Assembly (NCBI RefSeq): GCF_905201705.1
Contig: NZ_CAJKOX010000018.1
Coordinates: forward strand, 12,771-76,770
DNA: 64,000 nt
Origin: an uncultured Marvinbryantia sp.
GTDB taxonomy: Bacteria > Bacillota > Clostridia > Lachnospirales > Lachnospiraceae
Reading direction: 5' to 3'
The position numbers and the translations under genes were made by a program. The notes beneath the pieces were generated by a model that was not told the DNA's origin, did not search any database, and worked only from the letters and a program-made list of their open reading frames with translations. Positions 40,877 to 50,657 of this stretch are shown here, piece after piece. Position 1 is the first letter of the stretch, and each line of letters starts with the position of its first letter.

Positions 40877-42373
40877 CTATCTATACACGATACTGCCAAG
40901 CTGCAGGTCGCGCTTGAAATTGCGGATGGTGGTATCCTTGTCGATGTAAACCGCCTCAATACCCATCGCGTTTGCCCAGTCGCCCATCTGCTCCGCTGTC
41001 AGATCGTAGCTGAACGCGGTGTGATGCGCGCCGCCTGCAAGGATCCATGCCTCTGCGCCGGTCTTTAAGTTCGGCTGCGGCGTCCAGAATGCGGTTGCAA
41101 CCGGAAGCTTCGGCATCGGCTTTTCCACCTTCTTGCACTCTACTTCATTGATGATCAGACGGAAGCGGTTGCCGAGATCAATGAGTGATGTTGCGATCGC
41201 CGGACCGGTCTTGGAGGTATACACAAGACGCGCCGGATCCTCACGGTCGCCCATGGAAAGCGGGCACACCTTAATGCCGATCGGACCATCCGCAACAGAC
41301 GGGCAAACCTCCAGCATATGCGCCTGCAGGATGCCTTCCTTGCCCGGCACCAGATTGTATGTATAGTCTTCCATGAAGGAGGTACCCTTCGGATTCTTCA
41401 CGCCCGCCGTCATGATCTTCATCAGGCGAACCATTGCCGCGGTCTTCCAGTCGCCCTCGCCGCCAAAGCCATATCCTTTTTCCATCAAACGCTGGATAGC
41501 AAGTCCCGGAAGCTGCTTCAGCGCGCCAAGATCGCCGAAGTGCGTAACGATCGCCTGATAGTTTTTCTCCTCCAGGAATTTTTCAAAACCGATCTCGATG
41601 CCTGCCTGCACCGCTACATGCTCCCGGAATTCCTTCGGATCTCTGCCCTCCAGGATGATGTCGTATTTGCTGTAGTATTCCTCAACCAGCGCGTCGATCT
41701 CGTTCTGCGGTACCGCCGCCACATATTCTGCGATCTCGTTCACCGGATAAGCGTCGATCTCCCAGCCAAATTTGATCTGCGCCTCTACCTTATCGCCCTC
41801 CGTCACGGCAACATTTCTCATATTGTCTGCGATACGGCACACGCGGATGTGGCTGCTCTCCATGATACCGATCGCCGTCAGCATCCATGACGCGATCTGC
41901 TCCTGCACGTCGCGGTCTTCCCAGTAGCCCATGATCACCTTGCGCTCGATTCCCATGCGGGATACGATGTGACCGTACTCGCGGTCGCCGTGCGCGGACT
42001 GGTTCTCGTTCATGAAATCCATGTCGATCGTGTCGTACGGGATTTCACGGTTAAACTGCGTGTGGAAATGCATGAGCGGTTTACGGAACTCCTGCAGTCC
42101 CAGGATCCAGGACTTCGCCGGGGAGAACGTGTGCATCCAGGTGATAACGCCCGCACAGCTCTCATCCGCATTCGCCTCGTTGAACGTCTTGCGGATCAGT
42201 TCGTTGGTGATCAGCGTCGGCTTCCAGACGATCTCATACGGAAGCACCCCCGATTTGTTTAATGCATCTACGATAATTCTGGAGTGCTCCGCCACATGTG
42301 CAAGGCACTCATCGCCATAAAGATCCTGTGAACCTGTACAAAACCAAAACTTGTAATCCTTTGCCGCTTTCAT
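40877..42373 (-). CDS. araA: L-arabinose isomerase
   Basis: 498 aa from MKAAKDYKFWFCTGSQDLYG; AGGAGGGTTAAA fixes the start 11 codons inside the longest frame. Typical motifs are ITWMHTFSPAKSWILGLQ, MDFMNENQSAHGDREYGHIV and KGYGFGGEGDWKTAAMVRLM. It interconverts L-arabinose and L-ribulose and uses a divalent metal. It is the first gene of araA-araB-araD and has its own promoter with an upstream inverted repeat. Confidence 0.96.
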   Translation of the reverse strand: MKAAKDYKFWFCTGSQDLYGDECLAHVAEHSRIIVDALNKSGVLPYEIVWKPTLITNELIRKTFNEANADESCAGVITWMHTFSPAKSWILGLQEFRKPLMHFHTQFNREIPYDTIDMDFMNENQSAHGDREYGHIVSRMGIERKVIMGYWEDRDVQEQIASWMLTAIGIMESSHIRVCRIADNMRNVAVTEGDKVEAQIKFGWEIDAYPVNEIAEYVAAVPQNEIDALVEEYYSKYDIILEGRDPKEFREHVAVQAGIEIGFEKFLEEKNYQAIVTHFGDLGALKQLPGLAIQRLMEKGYGFGGEGDWKTAAMVRLMKIMTAGVKNPKGTSFMEDYTYNLVPGKEGILQAHMLEVCPSVADGPIGIKVCPLSMGDREDPARLVYTSKTGPAIATSLIDLGNRFRLIINEVECKKVEKPMPKLPVATAFWTPQPNLKTGAEAWILAGGAHHTAFSYDLTAEQMGDWANAMGIEAVYIDKDTTIRNFKRDLQLGSIVYR

Positions 42374-42408
42374 TTTAACCCTCCTGTAAGCATAATTTGA
42401 TATCATCC

Positions 42409-42484
42409 AGTATACACCAAAAGGAGTGCAAAGGACAAGTTGTGTTTTATAGATTTTTGTTGAATATTTTTGTATTTATAAAAC
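42409..42484 (-). promoter_or_regulatory. araA promoter with upstream inverted repeat
   Basis: On the minus strand TTGTCC (42433-42438), an 18-bp spacer and TGTATACT (-10 at 42409-42414, extended by TG) form the promoter. Just upstream, GTTTTATA and TATAAAAC (42444-42451 and 42477-42484) make an inverted repeat with 33 bp between centres, three helical turns, suited to a dimeric regulator. Confidence 0.6.
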
Positions 42485-42593
42485 CACGCACCAGTTTTCT
42501 GCATATGATCCCTCCTCCTGTACTGTCCACATACCTTGTAACAGTTTTGTTACTGATAGATTAACATGTAAAAATGCTTTTCGCAAAACACGC

Positions 42594-42630
42594 AAAAAAC
42601 TGCCCGGGCAAGTTGACTTGTCAAAGGCAG
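42594..42630 (-). terminator. Terminator-like hairpin facing the sbcDC side
   Basis: CTGCC and GGCAG arms enclose an inner CAAGT/ACTTG stem; six T follow on the minus strand. It lies in the 674-bp gap between sbcC and araA and would stop leftward transcripts. A similar hairpin lies at 48647-48683. Confidence 0.65.
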
Positions 42631-42681
42631 CTTTTGGGCAGCAGATTTGTTTCATTCAAAATAGGACATTTATATTATTTA

Positions 42682-42710
42682 TTGAAATTCATTTCAGCAT
42701 ATGTTATAAT
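42682..42710 (+). promoter_or_regulatory. Promoter of the small toxin-like gene
   Basis: TTGAAA (42682-42687) and TATAAT (42705-42710) with a 17-bp spacer, plus strand, about 49 bp before the start codon. Confidence 0.85.
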
Positions 42711-42758
42711 TTTCCTGTTACCGCCTCCGATACCAGGTACGGGAGGGAGGTGCTTTGC

Positions 42759-42845
42759 ATGGAGTTTGCTTTATCTTTTATTATTGCCGTTACGGCTGGC
42801 GTAGTTTGCCACTATGTCATCAAATGGTTAGACGGCGATAAATAG
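42759..42845 (+). CDS. 28-aa hydrophobic peptide, candidate type I toxin
   Basis: A strong GGGAGGGAGGTGCTTTGC site leads to a 28-residue peptide: MEFALSFIIAVTAGVVCHYV then IKWLDGDK. One membrane segment followed by a Lys-Trp-Leu-Asp end is the pattern of Firmicute type I toxins and related holin-like peptides. The 5' leader (GTTACCG) can pair with CGGTAAC just past the stop, a long-range fold that often hides the ribosome site in such mRNAs. A convergent antisense RNA gene follows. Toxicity is inferred from this arrangement. Confidence 0.7.
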   Translation: MEFALSFIIAVTAGVVCHYVIKWLDGDK

Positions 42846-42889
42846 TCGGTAACTAGCCTATGGTCTAAGCCGCCATTAAAAAGGAATAG

Positions 42890-42998
42890 AAAATCCTCCG
42901 GATAGCCGTCCGGGGGATTTTCGTCTGTCACTCTGCATGGAGTAACGCTTTATCTTTTTGCCTGCTGGCATTATAGCATATACCGTTTTAAAATGCAA
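42890..42998 (-). ncRNA. Candidate antitoxin RNA convergent to the toxin-like gene
   Basis: The minus-strand promoter is TTGCAT (42993-42998), 17 bp, TATAAT (42970-42975). The RNA would start near 42963 and end at the 13-bp hairpin (42890-42921), with TTCCTTTTT after it. Its 5' part (42930-42960 on plus reads TGCATGGAGTAACGCTTTAT) nearly repeats the toxin start region (TGCATGGAGTTTGCTTTAT), so the RNA can pair with the toxin ribosome site and start codon as well as with the shared terminator. This is the layout of par/Fst-type loci. Confidence 0.65.
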
Positions 42999-43047
42999 TA
43001 TTCCTCAAATATCTTTTTTCACATTTTCAGTCCCAAAGTGTTACTGC

Positions 43048-46000
43048 TTATTCAATTGTCACACTGCTTCCGGTACCTTCCGCACCGCGTTTCTTGGTAA
43101 TGATAATCTTTTTGTCGATCCGTTCTTTTAATTCTGCCACATGGGAAATAATTCCTACCATACGATTTCCTTCCGAAAGCTCTCCAAGCGCTTTCATCGC
43201 CTGATCCAGAGCCTCCTCGTCCAAGGAACCAAACCCTTCATCCACGAACATGGAATCCAGCCGGATCCCTCCTGCATAAGACTGGATCTCATCGGACAAC
43301 CCCAGCGCCAGTGACAGAGATGCCTGAAAGGATTCGCCGCCGGAAAGGGTTTTGACGCTTCGCTCCGATCCATTGTAATGATCGATAACATTCAGCTCCA
43401 ATCCGGCTTTCTCCTTTTTATTTTCGCCATCCTCCTGCCGTTTCAGCTCATACTGTCCGCCGCTCATCGTCATCAGCCGCAGGTTTGCCCTGCGTAAGAT
43501 CCTGTCCAGATACGCCATCTGCACATAGGTTTCCAGCTCGATCTTTCGTTTGCCTCCAAGATTCCCGTTTGCCGTATCTGACAGCGATTTTACCCACATG
43601 TACTCCTGTTCCACCGCTATCATAGTTTCCTGCCTGCCCTGAACTTCCTGTAAAATTCTCTGATTATTCCGGATTGCAGCATCCTGTGCTGTGCGCTTTT
43701 CCGTAAACATCGTCTTTTTCTCAAGACGCTGCTGCCTTCTTTCGGAAATCGCCTTCTCATCCAGCCGCTCCGCTGTCTCAAGCTGACCCAAAAGAGTGTT
43801 TTCTGCGGCGCGAAGCTGCGTCTCTTTTGTCTTGCCCTCCCGCCAGCTTTCCTCCGCCGCTCCGGCCTCCTCCTCGATCTGCTTTTTCTGTTTTTCCAGC
43901 GCCGTAATCTGCTGCTCTGTCTCCTCTTTCGAACGCCCGTCAAGAGCACAGAGAAGCTCCTCACGCTGCTGCACAAGCTTTTCATGATCTGCTCTCAGAC
44001 CGGCCAGAGTAAGACCGAGCTGCTGGATAGCATCTCCAAGCTCTGCGATTTTCCGCTCTCTGGCAGGAATCTGCTGCTCCAGCTCTTCCTTTTGCTGAAG
44101 CTTCCGCTCATTTATACCGATTTCTGCCTCTGTCTCCTGCAAAGCCTCGCCAAGCATCCGGACTGCCTGCATCATCCACTGCGCCTGCTGCTCCTCCGGT
44201 TCCGAAGCTGCCATCTGAAACGCATCCTTCCAGGGCATGTCCCTTCGCATAAGACAGCGTACCTGTTTCCGTTTCTCTTCTGCCTTTTTGCTTTTTTGAA
44301 CCTCCAGGGAACTAAGCAGCTCCTGCAGTCTCTCTCTGCAGCCGGAAAGACGTTTTTCCGATGCCGCTTTTCTTTCTTCCGCCTGCTTGCGAAGCCCGAT
44401 TTCCTTCTCCGTTTCCCTCTGCTGTCTTTCATTTTCCTGTATCAGGGACGCAAGCCCAAGCAGGGCATTTTCTGTTGTTCCGGCAGAATCTGCCGGCTCC
44501 CCGATATGCGTTTCCGCCTGTGCAAAGGCATCCCGAATCTCGTCCAAATGCAGAATCCGTTCTGCCTCTTTACACATCTGCTGCTCAAGCGCCCGGCTTC
44601 TGCCTGCCAGATCGTCCGCTTCCCGGCGGATTTCTGTGTTTTCCTTCTCTGCCTGCTCCAGTTCCTTCTTAAGCTTCTGCTCCTGCTTTTTCCACGCTTC
44701 CTGATTTCGTCTTCTTTCTTCCGCCTCCTTGAGGTTATTGGAAAGCTGCACTTCATAATTATCCAGCTTCTGTCCGATTCTCTGAAGAAGCCCTTTTTCC
44801 GGTACGGCTTCCCCGCTGCTTTCAAAAACAGCAAGCTCTTCCTCAAATCCCGCCTCCTTCGCCGGAAGCTCCAGGGCTGCTTTTTTTAGCTGCGACAGCT
44901 TTTCCAGCTTCTGTCCGTCTGCACTTGCCTGCTCTTCCCGTTTTTGCTGAAGCATCTGCCGGAGGTTTTGTATTTCCGCTTCTTCCTGTTCAAGCAGCGC
45001 CGTTAATTCCTGCTCTCTGTTTTTTTCCGCATCCGCTTTTTCCTGCGCAAGGACAAGCTTCTGTTCTTCCTGCGTCAGCGCCTCTTTTTTCGCAGCAATT
45101 TCTGTGCGAATCTGTTCCAGTGAAATGCGCTCCCAAAAGGCCTTTGCTGCTTCCTGAATTTCTGCCTTTGCATCATCAATCTGCTCCCTTTTATGACCTG
45201 CATCACTGCTCAGACGATGGGTTGCTTCCTCCGAAACGGAAAGCACTTTCTTTTTGACCTCCAGCTCTTCCTCCTTCAGTGCTTCCCCGGATAATCGGGC
45301 AGGGGATGGATGATGAACGGCTCCGCACACAGGGCATGGTTCTCCTTCCTTCAGGTGCTGTGCCAGCACCCCGGCCCGTTCATCTAAAAACTGTTTTTCC
45401 AGACCGTGATACTCTGCTCTCAATTCCTCTGTTTTTTGGAAAGCCTGTTCGTACCGGGCCAGCACCTGCTGATATTGTGTTTCCGATTCAGATAGCTTTT
45501 TTACTTTCCGCTCCAGTTCCTGCAGCTTTTCCTTTTTTTGTTCAACAGAGTCCTGCTCCCTGGAAAGATGCAGCAGCCGGAGGTCCGCACCCTTCACACT
45601 CTCCCATTCTTCCTTATGTTTCTGATGTTCCTTCCGACATGCCTCCTCCTGCACAGAAAGCCTTTCCATTTCTTCCGCTGCTTTTTTTGAAGCTTTCTCC
45701 AAAGTCATCAGCGCCTTTGCAAAGCCTTTGTACTCACTGCTTTTGCCCTCCAGCTCTGTAAGACGATGACTGCATTCCAGCTCCGCCTCACCGGCGCCTT
45801 CCACTTCCAGAAGCTTTTCCCCAAGCTCCTCCAACGCCTTTTTCAAAGCAGAAATGTCCTTCTCCGAAGCATCAAATGCTTTTTTCCGGTTCCGATACTG
45901 CCCTGCTGCCGACGACCAGTCTGATTGGTACTGTTCCAGGTTGTTCTTCCAGGAAAGATACCTTTCCCGTTTACTCTGCAGGGAAATTAGAACAGCATCG

Positions 46001-47373
46001 TGATCCTTTCGCTGTGCCATCTCCCCCTCCAGCCTGCGGATCTCCTCCCGAAGCTCCGTTTCCGTCTGCTTCTCCTTTTCAAGCTCCTTCCTTTGTCTTT
46101 CTTCCGTTTGCGCAATATCCGCCAGCGTTTGCTCTGCGCCCGCAAGCTCCTTTTGGCATTCCTCCAGCTTTTCCCTGCGGTAAAAGAGCCTTGTTTTCTC
46201 TTCCCCTGCATTCTGCAGGGCGGCAAGACTCTGCTTTGCTTCTTCAAGCTGCCGTCCCTGCTCCTGTTTTTCCTTTTCCGTTTCTTCTCTGGAGCTGCAA
46301 AGGTTGTCTATACGCTGCTGTGCATCTTTGATAAGCTTCTGCGTTTCCTCCAGTTTTTTGTATTTTTCCATTTTTTCGCTGCAGGAGCGGAGCTGTTCAT
46401 CCAATTGCCCTGTTTTCTTCAAAGCGGACTTTGCAGCTTCCCATAAAGCTTCCTTTTCTTTTAGCTCTGGCAGCAATGCCGCTAACTCTTCTCTGCACTT
46501 TTCCAGTTCTTCCTGACGCTGGCGGTTCTGGCTTGCTTTTCCGAGAAGCTGGTCGTCGCCCGCGATTTCTTTTTCGAGACTGCTGATCTCCTGATTCAGC
46601 TCTTCGAGCGCCTGCTTCTCCTGCTGCAAAAGCTCAGCCAAAAGCTCCAGCCCGCGCGCTACATTTCCCTCGAACCGTTCCTGTTTTAGACGCTCCAGCT
46701 CCGGAAGGAAGGGAGAATCTTCTTCACATGTCACACTGTTTAAAGACTGGTTAATGCTCCTGCGTATCTCGTCATAATCCCTCCAGCGATTTTTCACCTC
46801 ATCCCGCAGACAATTCTGCAGCTCCTGAAACATTCCCGTGTGAAAAATCTGCCGGAAAATTTCGCTGCGCTGCGCCGTTCCCGCCAGAAGCACCTTTAAA
46901 AAATCCCCCTGGGCGATCATGGCGATCTGAGTAAACTGACGATAATCCAGCCCGATCAATTCCGTTACCGCTTTTGTCACCTCTCTGGACTTTGTAACCG
47001 GCTGGCGGTCGTCCGGATAGACAAGCCGGGCATCGCTCTTCTGCATGGTGAATCCGGTACCCCTTCCCTTTGGGCGCAGATATTCCGGATTGCGCACCAC
47101 CGTATAGGATTTCCCCTGATACAAAAAGCGCAGTTCCACGTAGGTCTGCGTCTCAGGCTTTGCATATTTGCTGCGGAACATTCCGGAATCGCGGACCTCG
47201 CCGCTGGCTTCTCCATAAAGGGCAAACGTAATGGCATCAAAGATCGTAGTCTTTCCTGCTCCCGTATCTCCGGTAATGAGAAAAAGGCCATGATCTCCCA
47301 GCTTTTCAAAATCAATCTCTGTCGTTCCCGCATAGGGACCGAAAGCGCTGATAATCAGCTTTTGTGGTTTCAT
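43048..47373 (-). CDS. sbcC: DNA double-strand-break repair nuclease subunit SbcC
   Basis: 1441 aa SMC-like ATPase. Walker A is in FLITGDTGAGKTTIFDAITF (about residues 31-50). A very long Glu/Gln/Lys-rich coiled coil flanks a zinc hook, CPVCG (about 681-685). The C-terminal end has signature LSGGESFQASLSLALGLSDE and Walker B FVDEGFGSLDEEALDQAMKA. With SbcD it cleaves hairpins and protein-blocked ends. It is longer than the usual 1000-1200 aa because of extended coiled coils. It begins 12 bp after sbcD. Confidence 0.95.
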   Translation of the reverse strand: MKPQKLIISAFGPYAGTTEIDFEKLGDHGLFLITGDTGAGKTTIFDAITFALYGEASGEVRDSGMFRSKYAKPETQTYVELRFLYQGKSYTVVRNPEYLRPKGRGTGFTMQKSDARLVYPDDRQPVTKSREVTKAVTELIGLDYRQFTQIAMIAQGDFLKVLLAGTAQRSEIFRQIFHTGMFQELQNCLRDEVKNRWRDYDEIRRSINQSLNSVTCEEDSPFLPELERLKQERFEGNVARGLELLAELLQQEKQALEELNQEISSLEKEIAGDDQLLGKASQNRQRQEELEKCREELAALLPELKEKEALWEAAKSALKKTGQLDEQLRSCSEKMEKYKKLEETQKLIKDAQQRIDNLCSSREETEKEKQEQGRQLEEAKQSLAALQNAGEEKTRLFYRREKLEECQKELAGAEQTLADIAQTEERQRKELEKEKQTETELREEIRRLEGEMAQRKDHDAVLISLQSKRERYLSWKNNLEQYQSDWSSAAGQYRNRKKAFDASEKDISALKKALEELGEKLLEVEGAGEAELECSHRLTELEGKSSEYKGFAKALMTLEKASKKAAEEMERLSVQEEACRKEHQKHKEEWESVKGADLRLLHLSREQDSVEQKKEKLQELERKVKKLSESETQYQQVLARYEQAFQKTEELRAEYHGLEKQFLDERAGVLAQHLKEGEPCPVCGAVHHPSPARLSGEALKEEELEVKKKVLSVSEEATHRLSSDAGHKREQIDDAKAEIQEAAKAFWERISLEQIRTEIAAKKEALTQEEQKLVLAQEKADAEKNREQELTALLEQEEAEIQNLRQMLQQKREEQASADGQKLEKLSQLKKAALELPAKEAGFEEELAVFESSGEAVPEKGLLQRIGQKLDNYEVQLSNNLKEAEERRRNQEAWKKQEQKLKKELEQAEKENTEIRREADDLAGRSRALEQQMCKEAERILHLDEIRDAFAQAETHIGEPADSAGTTENALLGLASLIQENERQQRETEKEIGLRKQAEERKAASEKRLSGCRERLQELLSSLEVQKSKKAEEKRKQVRCLMRRDMPWKDAFQMAASEPEEQQAQWMMQAVRMLGEALQETEAEIGINERKLQQKEELEQQIPARERKIAELGDAIQQLGLTLAGLRADHEKLVQQREELLCALDGRSKEETEQQITALEKQKKQIEEEAGAAEESWREGKTKETQLRAAENTLLGQLETAERLDEKAISERRQQRLEKKTMFTEKRTAQDAAIRNNQRILQEVQGRQETMIAVEQEYMWVKSLSDTANGNLGGKRKIELETYVQMAYLDRILRRANLRLMTMSGGQYELKRQEDGENKKEKAGLELNVIDHYNGSERSVKTLSGGESFQASLSLALGLSDEIQSYAGGIRLDSMFVDEGFGSLDEEALDQAMKALGELSEGNRMVGIISHVAELKERIDKKIIITKKRGAEGTGSSVTIE

Positions 47374-47385
47374 ATCGTTCCTCCC

Positions 47386-48528
47386 TTACTTTTCAAAGCC
47401 CTTTTCCTGAAGCTTTTGAATCAGCTTTTTGACAAAAATATGCTGCTGTTCACTCATAGGCCGGTTATTCTGCAGCTCAAAAAATTCCGCAAAGAGCTCT
47501 GCTTCCGACTTCTGCTCTACAGCCTCAGCAGCCTCTACGCTGCGGTTTTCCCGGGTTCTTTGATTGTCATATTCCAACCTCATAAGATTGGGATAAATAA
47601 TGCGAAGCTTCTGCATTCCGTCCGGAATATCTTCCTCATCGGTCAGGGTAATCTGTAAGTAGTCCTCTGTGTTTGTCCCCTCATAAAACGCTTTTTCCGT
47701 TACCTGAAGATAGGTTCCCCGGATTTTGCGCATATCCCGAAGGGGCTTTAAGGGAATGGTTCTGATTTCGATATTTCCTTTTTCCTTCAATTCTGCAATA
47801 GTAACGGATTTTTCCTGTTCTGCCTCGGAAAAGGAATATTTTAACGGTGTTCCGCAGTAGCGGACCGTCTCTCTGCCTACCCTCTGGGGACTGTGGAGAT
47901 GCCCAAGCGCCGCATAGTCAAAGCGGTCAAAAAGAGATGCCTCGACCTGATCCAGCCCGCCCACCAGAACCTCCTCTGACTCACACCTGCTGGCGCCTGT
48001 CACAAACTGATGCGCTACAATGACATTGCGCCTGCTTTTGTCAACTTCGATTTCTCCGATCGCTTTTTTCAGAGCGTCCTGATAGGTGGAAATCTCCGCC
48101 TCTTCAAATACATGCCGCACGGAAGCGGGTTTTAAAAACGGAAGCAGATAAATGCATACCTCTCCGTATTGATCTGTAAGAACAATGTTTTGCACCTTTC
48201 CGCCGTATACCTGAGAAATATAGATGCCTTCCCCCTCCATAAGCTGTGCCCCGAAGGACACCCGCTCCACGGAATCATGATTTCCGCTGATGACAAAAAC
48301 AGGGAGCCTCCGCTTTGCAAGCCTGGTGAGAAAGCTGTCAAATAACTGCACGGCCTCTACAGAAGGGATAGGCTTATCGTAAATATCTCCCGCCAGGATC
48401 ACTCCGTCCGCTCCCTCTCTGTCCAGCAAAGAGATGATTTGCGATAATATATATTTCTGATCCTCGATCATGGAAAACTCATTTACACGCTTTCCAAGAT
48501 GAAGGTCTGATAAATGCATCAGTTTCAT
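47386..48528 (-). CDS. sbcD: Exonuclease subunit SbcD
   Basis: 380 aa metallophosphoesterase of the Mre11/SbcD family. The metal motifs are DLHLGK (Asp8, His10), GDIYD, SGNHDS and the later GHLHSPQ. The C-terminal third is the capping region that contacts SbcC. First gene of the sbcDC operon. Confidence 0.95.
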   Translation of the reverse strand: MKLMHLSDLHLGKRVNEFSMIEDQKYILSQIISLLDREGADGVILAGDIYDKPIPSVEAVQLFDSFLTRLAKRRLPVFVISGNHDSVERVSFGAQLMEGEGIYISQVYGGKVQNIVLTDQYGEVCIYLLPFLKPASVRHVFEEAEISTYQDALKKAIGEIEVDKSRRNVIVAHQFVTGASRCESEEVLVGGLDQVEASLFDRFDYAALGHLHSPQRVGRETVRYCGTPLKYSFSEAEQEKSVTIAELKEKGNIEIRTIPLKPLRDMRKIRGTYLQVTEKAFYEGTNTEDYLQITLTDEEDIPDGMQKLRIIYPNLMRLEYDNQRTRENRSVEAAEAVEQKSEAELFAEFFELQNNRPMSEQQHIFVKKLIQKLQEKGFEK

Positions 48529-48646
48529 GCCCTGCCTCCTTTTTTCTGTCCCGGATAGTTTTTTTTACAGTATAACATACGGATATCAGAGGCTCAATGG
48601 ATTTCTGCTGTCTGCCTCACAGAGCTTCTCTTTTCATAAAACAATC

Positions 48647-48683
48647 AAAAAACTGCCCGCGCAGTTTTTCCTGCGAAAGGCAG
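48647..48683 (-). terminator. Terminator after the GH172-family gene
   Basis: CTGCC/GGCAG with an inner CGCAG/CTGCG stem, then six T on the minus strand, 15 bp past the stop. Confidence 0.8.
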
Positions 48684-48697
48684 TTTCTTTTCATAAT

Positions 48698-49801
48698 CTA
48701 CCGCGGCCACCGGTCTTCCTTCGGCGGCAGCTTTGGAAACGGATTATGCGGCTCCGACTGATACCAGTATGCCACGCTCGACACATCATCCTGACGCTCG
48801 AAAAGTCCCTTATGGCACACGCCAATCTGCTGGATCGTAACCCGGATATCCTCGTCAAACAGGACAGGGTCCATAATATGCCAGCGATAAAAACCACGCT
48901 CCGTCGGCTTATCATTCATATGATATTGATTAAACACCGTGTTATCCTCACGCGAGAAATAGGGATATCCCATAAAAGGCGTGTTATATGTATGCTCCAC
49001 CGTCACACCATTTTCCACAGAAGCAAAGCTCCAGGAGCCTCCAAAATAATCCTCTGTTCCGGTACCGCAGATGGTAGGATACTGTTCATCCCCATCCAGA
49101 TAAATTTTCAGCTCTCCTTCTCCCCACCAATAGCGTTCGAGCGTAGCGAGCGCCATATAGGTTCCGACATAATGCCCCTTTCCCTTCACGCCATCCAGAA
49201 TCGTGTAGTCCTTTCGAAGCTCCGTGATTTTCTCCCGTCGCCATTGTGCATGAAAATATGCGATGTTCTCCGGCAATTCTTCATACAGTGTATAATCTAT
49301 CTGATAAAAGAATGCCCCCAGCTCCGCCTCATGCTGGTTTTCAATCGTAATCCGTGCTTTTTTCCGGAAGGGCATCGGAAAATAGCTATTGAATCCCCTC
49401 GCCGGATTCACCACAACCGGCATGGAATTTACTATGCAGTCCCGCCCGAAGCCGCAGCAGAAAAAATCTCCCAGAGGACTCTCCACCGACGGCTCCTCTT
49501 CATCATCCCAGTACATCCTAAGGACTAAATCCCGCAAGACAAAATAATCCCTGTCTGTCCGATCTGCCACCGTAATCCAGATATGCTGGATTATGCCGCA
49601 GCCTTCTATTTCCGCCAGCACTCTCGTCTCTCCCGGTTTTACCCCGCGCATACACGGCGAGCCTTTTCTGCCTGGTCCCAGAGGGCTTGCCGCCCTTCCG
49701 CCATTTCCTTTCTCTCCGGAGGGATTCTCCTGATTAATCGCCCTGCTCTGTCCCTTCTTCTGAAACATCAGTGTACTCATATTATTGATAAAATCATTCA
49801 C
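48698..49801 (-). CDS. GH172 (DUF2961) family glycoside hydrolase
   Basis: 367 aa from GTG; GGAGGAGTAAAAGC precedes it and its GTG overlaps the permease stop as GTGA, so it is the last gene of the transporter operon. Motifs such as AEIEGCGIIQHIWITVADRT, DFFCCGFGRDCIVNSMPVVV and CGTGTEDYFGGSWSFASVEN are those of DUF2961, now GH172. Characterised members act on fructofuranose or D-arabinofuranose linkages. No signal peptide is seen, so it probably works in the cytoplasm on imported sugars. Confidence 0.88.
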   Translation of the reverse strand: MNDFINNMSTLMFQKKGQSRAINQENPSGEKGNGGRAASPLGPGRKGSPCMRGVKPGETRVLAEIEGCGIIQHIWITVADRTDRDYFVLRDLVLRMYWDDEEEPSVESPLGDFFCCGFGRDCIVNSMPVVVNPARGFNSYFPMPFRKKARITIENQHEAELGAFFYQIDYTLYEELPENIAYFHAQWRREKITELRKDYTILDGVKGKGHYVGTYMALATLERYWWGEGELKIYLDGDEQYPTICGTGTEDYFGGSWSFASVENGVTVEHTYNTPFMGYPYFSREDNTVFNQYHMNDKPTERGFYRWHIMDPVLFDEDIRVTIQQIGVCHKGLFERQDDVSSVAYWYQSEPHNPFPKLPPKEDRWPR

Positions 49802-50646
49802 GCTTTTACTCCTCCCACCATAATGCCTTCCATAATCTGTTTTTCGAAAACTGCCACAAAAATAATGATTGGCAGCAAAATAATCCAGCCCATAGCGCTG
49901 ACCAGGTCCCACGGAACCGCATACATATTATTGCGCAGCGGAAGCTGTACAATGGCTACCGACAGCACCTGAATATTATTCGCAAAAAACAAAGGTGTAA
50001 AAAAGTTATTCAGACATGTAATAAAGTTAATAATACATACGGTTGCTATCGCCGGCTTCATCAGCGGAATTATAACATAAAATACCCGCTGCAGTCAAGT
50101 CGCCCCGTCTATGGCGGCCGCCTCCTCCAGCGCCTCCGGGATTTCTCCGACAAAATTGCGGAGGATCAGCACAGTAAAGGGAATGACCGCACTGATATAC
50201 AGGATAATCAGACCCGGATATGTATCATACAGCTTTGCCCCCTGCATAAAGGTATATAAAGGACGCGCAAGTACAATATCCGGTATCAGCATCGTTGCGA
50301 TTATAAATCCAAAAGCCAGGGAAACCATCCTGGATTGAAATCTGGAGAAAGCATACGCTGCCAGTACGCACAAAACTGTACTCACCAGAATCGTCAGCCC
50401 TACAATAATAACCGTATTCCCTACCTTTTCCAACAGCCCGACGTTTTCAAGCAGATACTTGTAATTTTCCAGTGTCGGATGATCCGGCAGATAATCTATC
50501 GGCGACTGAAACAGCTCCGCAGATGGTGTGATTGACGAAATAAATATCCAGTATAATGGAAGAAGAATGATAAATGACACCACAAAAATCAGCAGCCCTC
50601 TCATCACTGTACCAAATACCTTTTTATAAATCAGCTCCTTATTCAC
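49798..50646 (-). pseudogene. Sugar ABC transporter permease (MalG/AraQ-type), interrupted by an in-frame TGA
   Basis: 282 codons in one frame with a TGA at 50095-50097. The first 183 residues hold four or five membrane helices and reach the EAA loop (EALEEAAAIDGAT). After the stop the frame continues directly with LQRVFYVIIPLMKPAIATVC and the last helices to GGVKA. A CGA (Arg) to TGA change is the simplest cause. The stop splits the loop that contacts the ATPase, so a truncated product could not work. The two halves also cannot be separate genes, as the second has no ribosome site. Confidence 0.85.
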
Positions 50647-50657
50647 AGCGTCTCCTC

